From CAYFZR01 sp046760505 [NCBI: Candidatus Hydrothermarchaeota archaeon] (GTDB lineage Archaea > CAYFZR01), in NCBI GenBank assembly GCA_046760505.1, contig JBHIEG010000013.1, positions 1-57,020 on the forward strand: a stretch of 57,020 nt of DNA, read 5' to 3'. The notes beneath the pieces are model-generated. The model was given only the letters and a program-made list of their open reading frames with translations. It searched no databases and had not been told where the DNA came from. Each line of letters starts with the position of its first letter. Position 1 is the stretch's first letter. Positions 51,219 through 57,020 of this stretch are shown piece after piece. A program made the position numbers and the translations under genes.

Positions 51219-53039
51219 TTGAGAAAAGTACTGAGCTTGCTGCTTATCTTCTCTCTTTTAACAGCACTTGGATCTGCGCAAAAAGAGGAAAAAGAAAAAA
51301 TACCCGGGATAAAAATAGGCTCCACCTTGCTGGATCCCACACATATAGATCCGGGGGACACGGTAAACCTGAACGTGCAAATAGAGAGCATTGGTGATGG
51401 TGCAGCATACGACTTAATTGTTTGGATCGAGCCTAAAGATGCCGAAACCGCTAAACATGCTAAGATTCTCAAATCAAGAGAGGTAATAGGCTTCGCTGGA
51501 GTTGGATCCGTTTATTTTCCGATGTTCAGGATTCAGTTCGATTATGAAACAAGAACAGGAGTATATGAATTTGATGTTTTTGCGTCATATGCAGACTTCA
51601 ATGGTAAGATCTATACGGTAAAGAAGACAGTTTGGCTTCCAGTATTCGGACAGGCAAGATTTGAGATAAAAGATGTGAAAACCATACCAAATGATTGTGA
51701 GCCAGGTTCTACCGCCACTTTGTACTTGACCATAAAGAACACGGGTTCATCTACAGCGAGAGATCTTCGAGTAGAATTTAATTCCCCTGCTCCATCTCCA
51801 CAATCAACCTCAGGATTTGAGATCACAAACATGGCAAATCTACTGAGTGGAATATCTTTAATGCCAGAGAAGACATGTCCCCCATGTCCAAAGGCGAGTT
51901 TACCTCTCACTTCGTCTGCTTCTCAACAAATTTCAGTTTCCACCTCAGAAATTATCAAGCCCATAGGATCTGCTTCTAGATTCATTGGTTCTCTGAGGGC
52001 AGGAGAAGAAAAAACTATTACATTTAGATTTTTTGTTGATAACAGTGCGCAAGATAATTCTTACGTGGTGCCAATACTGCTTAGATACGAAGAAGAGAGC
52101 GAGGCAGCGGTACATCAGCAGGAAATTGTTCAGGAAAGTAAATCGAGAACAATAACTCGTACGCGACAGATAGAGAATCAGGAACAAATAGAAATAATGA
52201 GAGTAGGTGTTCGAGTGAAAGGCATACCCGATCTTGCGATAGCCAATGTGATGACCGATCCAAAGCAGATTCGAATAGGATATGACTACGCAACCATTGA
52301 ATTAGATATAGAAAACAACGGAAAGGGTCCTGCTGAATCAGTTAGGGCTGAGCTTATCCCTGTCTATCCTTTCAAACCATCATGGTCAATGACAAATATC
52401 GCAAACATAGGGCTTTTAGAGCCTGGAGCAACAAAATCAGCAAAGTTCACGGTTGATGTAGCAGAGGATGCAAGGGCAGGCACATATGAGGTACCTTTAA
52501 TTCTCACATTCAAGGAAAGAGATGGAACCGAACATGAGGTTAATCACACCATAAACATAATGCTAAAAGGAAAACCAAGATTTGAATTATTTGATATAAA
52601 AACCGACCCGGCAAAGGTTAAGGCTGGAGAGAAGGTAAGACTTTCTTTCAAAATAAAGAATACAGGAAGCGAACAAGCAGAATCTGTTGATGTTAGAGTG
52701 ATAAAAAAGGCTGATCAGCCCTTTGACTTTGAGGAACGAAGCGATTTTATTGGCACTTTAGATCCCAATGATGTAGGAGAAGGTTCGCTAACATTTACGG
52801 TTAAAGATAATGCAGATATCAAGAAATATCTGCTTAAGATAAAGATAAATTGCGCTGGAGATAAGGAGGAGGGAGACATAAATGTATACACATATGAAAA
52901 ATCGATTCCAGTCGAAGTAGTTGGCAAGAAATTAAGAATAAGTGGAATTCTACTATTATTTTTGGTAATTCTTTTGGCAGGTGGCTATGGATATTACTAC
53001 GTTAGAAAAAGAAAGGAAAAAGAATCAGAGGCTGAATAA
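51219..53039 (+). CDS. Large surface CARDB-repeat protein (COG1361-type)
   Basis: 606 residues from a TTG start. A signal peptide (MRKVLSLLLIFSLLTALGSAQ) is followed by about four beta-sandwich repeats (HIDPGDTVNLNVQIESIGDGAAYDLIVWIEPKD; EPGSTATLYLTIKNTGSSTARDLRVEFNSP; TIELDIENNGKGPAESVRAELIP; KAGEKVRLSFKIKNTGSEQAESVDVRVI). A C-terminal helix (ILLLFLVILLAGGYGYYYV) then RKRKEKE anchors it. A CPPCPK segment near residue 225 is unusual. It is divergent from the TrmB/RND operon, so it may be the outer partner of that exporter. Confidence 0.82.
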   Translation: MRKVLSLLLIFSLLTALGSAQKEEKEKIPGIKIGSTLLDPTHIDPGDTVNLNVQIESIGDGAAYDLIVWIEPKDAETAKHAKILKSREVIGFAGVGSVYFPMFRIQFDYETRTGVYEFDVFASYADFNGKIYTVKKTVWLPVFGQARFEIKDVKTIPNDCEPGSTATLYLTIKNTGSSTARDLRVEFNSPAPSPQSTSGFEITNMANLLSGISLMPEKTCPPCPKASLPLTSSASQQISVSTSEIIKPIGSASRFIGSLRAGEEKTITFRFFVDNSAQDNSYVVPILLRYEEESEAAVHQQEIVQESKSRTITRTRQIENQEQIEIMRVGVRVKGIPDLAIANVMTDPKQIRIGYDYATIELDIENNGKGPAESVRAELIPVYPFKPSWSMTNIANIGLLEPGATKSAKFTVDVAEDARAGTYEVPLILTFKERDGTEHEVNHTINIMLKGKPRFELFDIKTDPAKVKAGEKVRLSFKIKNTGSEQAESVDVRVIKKADQPFDFEERSDFIGTLDPNDVGEGSLTFTVKDNADIKKYLLKIKINCAGDKEEGDINVYTYEKSIPVEVVGKKLRISGILLLFLVILLAGGYGYYYVRKRKEKESEAE

Positions 53040-53065
53040 TATACTTTTATTTTTTCTAAATAATC

Positions 53066-53863
53066 TCATTTGATTGGAGTTGAGATGTTCCACTCCATCT
53101 CTGCGAAATATTTGAATATTGATACTATTCCTTCTCCGCTTGACCAAATCGCAGTCATATCTTTTAGACCGTTAAATGACTGGTCACCGAAAACAACAAT
53201 GAGAATTTCTCTGCCATCAACCAACAATAAGCCGCCCTTCATTACAATTGATTCATCATGAGTATTTCGAATTCTTATGTCGGCTTGGGGGATATCTTTT
53301 GATATTCTTTTGATTTCGCCCTCATTTGAGGCAACTATTCTTATTTTAACTCCTTTTTTTACTTTTTCAAGCAGAATAGGCCTTATGTTCTTAAAAATGG
53401 GGTATGCACTCGCAACATCCACAAAAAATGGATATGCAGCGATGAGTGTAATTTCTTCTTGAGAATTTTCGATCATCTCGACTGCTCTACCAATAACATT
53501 CTTTATTCCCTTAACAGACCATACTGCTTCTTCCTTAGGCTCAACCTCATCTGTTTTGTATATCTGCTCTAGATGCTCAAGAACTCTTTCAGATTTTGTT
53601 TTAAAATCATTCTTGAGTCTTTCAAGTGCTATTTTTGGAGATACAACCCTGTATTTCATAGGTTTGCCGTGCTGAATCTCGACAATCCCTTTCTCTATCA
53701 ACTTGTTCAAGGCTCCATAAACAGCTGATCTCGGAATGCCTGAAATTATATGAACATCTGAGGCAAGTCCAGACTTGATTTTGGTAAGCGCAGTATATGC
53801 CTTCGCTTCATATTCTGTAAGACCTAATTCTTTCAAAGATCTTATAACTCCTTCCTCGCTCAT
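53066..53863 (-). CDS. TrmB-family transcriptional regulator (second copy)
   Basis: 265 residues from the ATG at 53863, which GAGGG suits better than the ATG at 53869. Winged helix: LKELGLTEYEAKAYTALTKIKSGLASDVHIISGIPRSAVYGALNKLIEKGIVEIQHGKP. The PLD-like sensor part follows (ITLIAAYPFFVDVA, KIRIVASNEGEIKR). It is only distantly similar to the first TrmB. It is divergent from the radical-SAM pair with an inverted repeat between. Confidence 0.85.
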   Translation of the reverse strand: MSEEGVIRSLKELGLTEYEAKAYTALTKIKSGLASDVHIISGIPRSAVYGALNKLIEKGIVEIQHGKPMKYRVVSPKIALERLKNDFKTKSERVLEHLEQIYKTDEVEPKEEAVWSVKGIKNVIGRAVEMIENSQEEITLIAAYPFFVDVASAYPIFKNIRPILLEKVKKGVKIRIVASNEGEIKRISKDIPQADIRIRNTHDESIVMKGGLLLVDGREILIVVFGDQSFNGLKDMTAIWSSGEGIVSIFKYFAEMEWNISTPIK

Positions 53864-53891
53864 TTTCATTTCCCTCTATTCTCGTTTAATC

Positions 53892-53938
53892 TACAGAAAC
53901 ACTTATATATAGATTTTCATAAAATTAACATTTCTGTA
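53892..53938. promoter_or_regulatory. Inverted repeat around divergent promoters of trmB2 and radical-SAM operon
   Basis: TACAGAAA (53892-53899) and TTTCTGTA (53931-53938) are perfect inverted copies with 31 bases between, enclosing CTTATATATAG. The arrangement suits a dimeric TrmB binding two half-sites and controlling both directions. Autoregulation is inferred. Confidence 0.5.
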
Positions 53939-53977
53939 TTTATTAAAATACTGAATAAAATTAAGAAGGGTTTCCTC

Positions 53978-55438
53978 ATGGATTTCATCAAACCTTCATT
54001 AATTTTAAAATCAGCTCTAGGAAATCCAGCAACAAGAAAACTGTTAAATTCGATCTCTTGCTGGTGCAAAGAGTGTCAGAAAAATAGACTAGAAGTTGCA
54101 ATTGATCTCTGGATTGATAGAAGGAGAGAAGCATGTATAAAATGCAGATCTGCAGAAAAAATTCTATCAAAATTACTGGAAATAGGCTCAATATCATTTG
54201 GAGTTTCTGAAAAAGAAATAAGAAATACATTCTCAGATCCATACTATGGAAAAGGTCTAGCCTGCGTGCTTAAGGGTATTGCAAAATTCGGCATAACAAA
54301 GCCATTTACTCCCGGATCTCCATTCATGGTTGTTTGGGATATTACCCACGCATGTAATCTAAAGTGCAAGCATTGCTATGCAACTGCTGATAAAAATTCT
54401 AAGAACGAATTAAATACAGAAAAAGCCAAACTTGTAATAGATAAGCTAGATAGAGCAGGAGTTCCAATAATCGCATTTTCAGGGGGAGAACCTTTAGTTA
54501 GAAAAGATTTTTTTGAAATATCAAGTTATGCGTCCGGAAAAGGAATGTACGTTGCGATTGCGACAAATGCTACCTTAATAGATAAAGAAACGGCAAGGAA
54601 AATGAAAGATGCAGGTATAAGATACGTACAAATTTCATTGGATGGATCAAATCCAGAAACGCATGACGATTTTAGGGGCAAAGAAGGGGTTTTTGAAAGA
54701 ACAATTGAGGGAATAAAGAATTGCGTAGATCAAAATTTTTTCGTAAATATCTCGACTGTTGCGACTCATTGTAATTACGAGGAAATTCCTGAGATCATAG
54801 ATCTTTCTGAAAAACTAGGTGCTGACTGGTTTATGGTTTATAATTTTATACCGGTTGGAAGAGGAAAAGAAATTAAAGAACAAGATTTAACTCCTAAAGA
54901 AAGAGAAAAGCTTTTAAAAATTCTTTGGAGAGAATTGAAAGCAAGAAAAAAAATAAACGTTCTAACAACCGCTCCACAGTACGCGAGAATTGCCTTGCAG
55001 GCGGAGATAGGTGATAGAAAAATAGTACCAACTCACTTCTACAATTTAGAGTTTCAAGGAAAATTGGTAAACTTGGCTGAATTCATTGGAGGTTGCGGAG
55101 CAGGTCGCTTCTATTGCGCGATAAGACCACAAGGCAATATTGAACCATGCGTTTTCTTCCATTTAAAGGTTGGCAACATTATAGATGAAGATTTAGAGAA
55201 GATCTGGGAAAATAACAATATTTTTAGGGAGTTGAGAAATAAGGATTTGTTGAAACCAATGTGTGGAACCTGTGAGTACAGATACAATTGCGGCGGTTGC
55301 AGGGCAAGGGCCCTTAGTTATTTTGGAGATTACCTGGCACCAGATCCAGGATGTATAAAAAATGAATCTTACATGGGTTTAAGTAACGAAATGATTTTTA
55401 CCAATGAAAAAATACTTAGTGGGGAGGGTTACGATTGA
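53978..55438 (+). CDS. Radical SAM / SPASM-type maturase
   Basis: 486 residues. The SAM cluster motif is CNLKCKHC at about residues 126-133, with GGEPLVRKD following. The C-terminal region has auxiliary-cluster cysteines (CGAGRFYC, CGTCEYRYNCGGCRARALSYFGDYLAPDPGC). An extra N-terminal cysteine cluster (CWCKECQ, CIKC) at residues about 28-60 is not standard. The family includes heme-pathway enzymes (AhbC/AhbD) and peptide maturases. The abundance of cytochromes makes a heme role attractive but unproven. A GAAGGG site precedes the ATG. It overlaps the next gene by 4 bp. Confidence 0.78.
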   Translation: MDFIKPSLILKSALGNPATRKLLNSISCWCKECQKNRLEVAIDLWIDRRREACIKCRSAEKILSKLLEIGSISFGVSEKEIRNTFSDPYYGKGLACVLKGIAKFGITKPFTPGSPFMVVWDITHACNLKCKHCYATADKNSKNELNTEKAKLVIDKLDRAGVPIIAFSGGEPLVRKDFFEISSYASGKGMYVAIATNATLIDKETARKMKDAGIRYVQISLDGSNPETHDDFRGKEGVFERTIEGIKNCVDQNFFVNISTVATHCNYEEIPEIIDLSEKLGADWFMVYNFIPVGRGKEIKEQDLTPKEREKLLKILWRELKARKKINVLTTAPQYARIALQAEIGDRKIVPTHFYNLEFQGKLVNLAEFIGGCGAGRFYCAIRPQGNIEPCVFFHLKVGNIIDEDLEKIWENNNIFRELRNKDLLKPMCGTCEYRYNCGGCRARALSYFGDYLAPDPGCIKNESYMGLSNEMIFTNEKILSGEGYD

Positions 55439-56769
55439 GAGTCCTTTTTATAAATCCACCTTATCCGGGATTGTATCAGAAATTGGGTTTCAAGATACCT
55501 CCTCTAGGTCTAGCATATATTGCGGCTATTTTAGAGAAAAAAGGATTCAAATCTCATATAATGGACTTAAACTTAGTAAAAGAAAAAATTGACGTGAAAA
55601 ACTACGACGCAATAGGAATTTCAACATTAACTCCAACAATAAAGAGGGCAATAGAAATAGCCAAACAAATAAAATCAATTGATGATGAGATTCCAATTGT
55701 CATGGGAGGGCCCCATGCTACAATCATGGATAAGCAAGTTTTGGAAACCGGTTTTGTTGATTTTGTGGTAAGAGGAGAAGGAGAATACACGTTTCTATAT
55801 CTTTTAGAAGCATTAGAGGGTATAAGAGACTTTAAATCAGTGGATGGAATTTCATACATGGAAGGAGAAAGATACATCAGAAACAATGATAGTGAATTCA
55901 TTGAAGACTTAGATAATTTGCCTTTTCCTGCACGTCATCTGCTTAAATTAAAGAAATATACCAAACATACGACAACAATGATATCAAGTAGAGGCTGTCC
56001 TTTCTCCTGCTCTTTCTGCACAACTCCAAAGATTTCAGGGAGAAAATGGAGAGCTAGATCTCCTAAGAATGTTGTAGATGAGATGCTAGAAATAAAAGAA
56101 AGATTTGGATTTGAAAACATAAGTTTCGTGGATGATAATTTTACCCTTGATCCTTCAAGGGTCATCGAGATCTGTGAGGAAATTGAGCGAAGAAAAATCG
56201 ATATATCTTGGGGATGTGAATCCAGAGTTGATACCATCGTTAATAATCCATCAATGGTTAAAAAAATGGCAAATGCAGGATGTAACATAGTTTTTTTAGG
56301 AGTTGAAAGCGCCAACCAAAAGGTACTGGACGATTACGATAAAAAAATAGATGTTAATCAGATTCAAAATGCCTTCAGAATACTTAGAGAAAGCGATATA
56401 GAAATATGGGCAAGTTTTATAATTGGAAATCCAGATGAAGACAAGGAAATGATTGAAAATACGATTGAATTCGCAAAGAATCTTGATCCAGATGTTGCCC
56501 AGTTCTCAATACTAACTCCATACCCTGGAACCCTTCTCTATGAGAAGGTTAAGGAAATGATAACAAGAAAGGACTTCGATTTTTACGATGGTTTGCATGC
56601 AGTTATGAGAACGAAGTTTTTGAAACCTAAAGAAATTGAAGAAATGTTAAGAAAAGCATACAAAAAATTCTATCTTCGTCCAAAAAAGATATTGAGAGGT
56701 GCAATAGAAATATACGGAGATTTCATAAGGACTTTGGATTTTAAAATCAGTGATTTATCCCAAACTTAA
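55435..56769 (+). CDS. B12-binding-domain-type radical SAM protein
   Basis: 444 residues from a TTG start (GGGAGGG 6 bases upstream) overlapping the previous stop as TTGA. Residues 1-150 form a Rossmann/B12-binding-like domain (MRVLFINPPYPGLYQKLGFKIPPLGLAYIAAILEKKG; VMGGPHATIMDKQVLE; FVVRGEGEYTFLYLLEAL). The DxHxxG cobalamin loop is absent. The radical SAM motif is CPFSCSFC at about residues 188-195. Members methylate or rearrange unactivated carbons. Coupling to the previous gene suggests a two-step modification. Confidence 0.8.
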   Translation: MRVLFINPPYPGLYQKLGFKIPPLGLAYIAAILEKKGFKSHIMDLNLVKEKIDVKNYDAIGISTLTPTIKRAIEIAKQIKSIDDEIPIVMGGPHATIMDKQVLETGFVDFVVRGEGEYTFLYLLEALEGIRDFKSVDGISYMEGERYIRNNDSEFIEDLDNLPFPARHLLKLKKYTKHTTTMISSRGCPFSCSFCTTPKISGRKWRARSPKNVVDEMLEIKERFGFENISFVDDNFTLDPSRVIEICEEIERRKIDISWGCESRVDTIVNNPSMVKKMANAGCNIVFLGVESANQKVLDDYDKKIDVNQIQNAFRILRESDIEIWASFIIGNPDEDKEMIENTIEFAKNLDPDVAQFSILTPYPGTLLYEKVKEMITRKDFDFYDGLHAVMRTKFLKPKEIEEMLRKAYKKFYLRPKKILRGAIEIYGDFIRTLDFKISDLSQT

Positions 56770-56792
56770 ATAAGTCAAATTTTATTGAGGAT

Positions 56793-56978
56793 TTACTCCC
56801 TATCGATTATTAGTTTACCTCCAATACCTACGTTTTCAGGAGGATTCTCCTTTATTAAAACTAAGAAGACTTCCTTTTGCATTTTATAAACTTTTGCAGC
56901 AACTTCTGTAAATTCTTCCACCAATTTTCTCTTTGATTCAACATCTAACGGAGGTCCTTCTACAATTATATTGGGCAT
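56793..56978 (-). CDS. 4-oxalocrotonate tautomerase-like protein
   Basis: 61 residues from the ATG at 56978 (AGGTGA 5 bases upstream), giving Met-Pro so that the exposed N-terminal proline can act as catalytic base. PNIIVEGPPLDVESKRKLVEEFTEVAAKVYKM is the family pattern. Substrate unknown. Confidence 0.85.
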   Translation of the reverse strand: MPNIIVEGPPLDVESKRKLVEEFTEVAAKVYKMQKEVFLVLIKENPPENVGIGGKLIIDRE

Positions 56979-57020
56979 ATTCATCACCTCTAAATTTAAC
57001 TTTAATTTATTTATCTATAA

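Noticed and set aside
53081-53092. GAGATGTTCCAC near the end of trmB2 as a further copy of the 39-kb hairpin flank
   Set aside because: Only the 8-base GAGATGTT matches, no hairpin follows, and the bases are coding; a chance match is likely.

Overview
The window looks archaeal. It is visibly AT-rich. Genes are preceded either by GGTG/GGAGG-type ribosome sites or by TATA boxes (TTTATATA-like) about 25-30 bases from the start codon, which suggests leaderless messages. Hallmark archaeal or methanogen-type genes are present: formylmethanofuran dehydrogenase (fwd), the methanofuran gene mfnB, CDP-archaeol synthase (carS), TrmB regulators, a class II HMG-CoA reductase and a MoaD-like small modifier. 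Multiheme c-type cytochromes together with a C1-cofactor pathway and an Archaeoglobus-like HMG-CoA reductase suggest a cytochrome-bearing euryarchaeote of the Archaeoglobi / Syntrophoarchaeia / ANME-1 / Methanoliparia type. No mcr gene, rRNA, tRNA, CRISPR array or insertion sequence was seen, so the placement is an inference.

Layout. 1-8 kb: a SufS-like desulfurase, an Fe-S protein, two ABC-2 permeases (one fused to a PrsW-type protease domain), a JAMM peptidase, a secreted monoheme protein and an HTH-CBS regulator. 8-15.7 kb: a nucleotidyltransferase, a chorismate-lyase-like protein, a complete SsuABC-like importer with two permeases, two small unknowns and an aminotransferase. 15.8-20.4 kb: the fwd operon (ferredoxin, D, B, A, C), preceded by a 27-codon leader ORF. 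20.4-23.5 kb: three multiheme cytochromes convergent with fwd, two of them dodecaheme paralogs sharing a 530-bp identical tract. 23.6-30.5 kb: SAM-cycle genes (deaminase and SAH hydrolase), a regulator, carS, and a HisA-like gene divergent from mfnB. 30.7-34.3 kb: mannose/glycan genes (manA, GH130, glycosyltransferase).

34.5-39 kb: a MacB/FtsX-type exporter operon headed by a COG1361 (CARDB-like) surface protein. 39.0-39.5 kb: the only gene gap longer than 300 bp, filled by a mosaic of about ten small hairpins with conserved flanks and changing stems. 39.5-45.1 kb: a putative operon of HMG-CoA reductase, a degenerate PP-loop protein, HyuA and HyuB. 45.1-48.1 kb: a MoaD-like protein, a mini-thioredoxin, an orphan nitrogenase-component-1-like protein and an MBL hydrolase. 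48.1-53.9 kb: a split RND exporter with a TrmB regulator, a divergent COG1361 protein and a second TrmB regulator. 54-57 kb: two translationally coupled radical-SAM proteins and a tautomerase.

Themes. Methanofuran-dependent C1 metabolism is represented by the fwd enzyme, by mfnB for methanofuran, and possibly by the chorismate-lyase-like protein for methanopterin. The fwd locus lies beside extracytoplasmic heme proteins. Two surface-export modules are each paired with a CARDB-type ectodomain protein. The most unusual features are the hairpin mosaic at 39.2-39.5 kb, the gene-conversion tracts in the cytochromes and FtsX permeases, the ABC-2/PrsW fusion, the orphan nitrogenase-like subunit and the symmetric shared promoter of mfnB.
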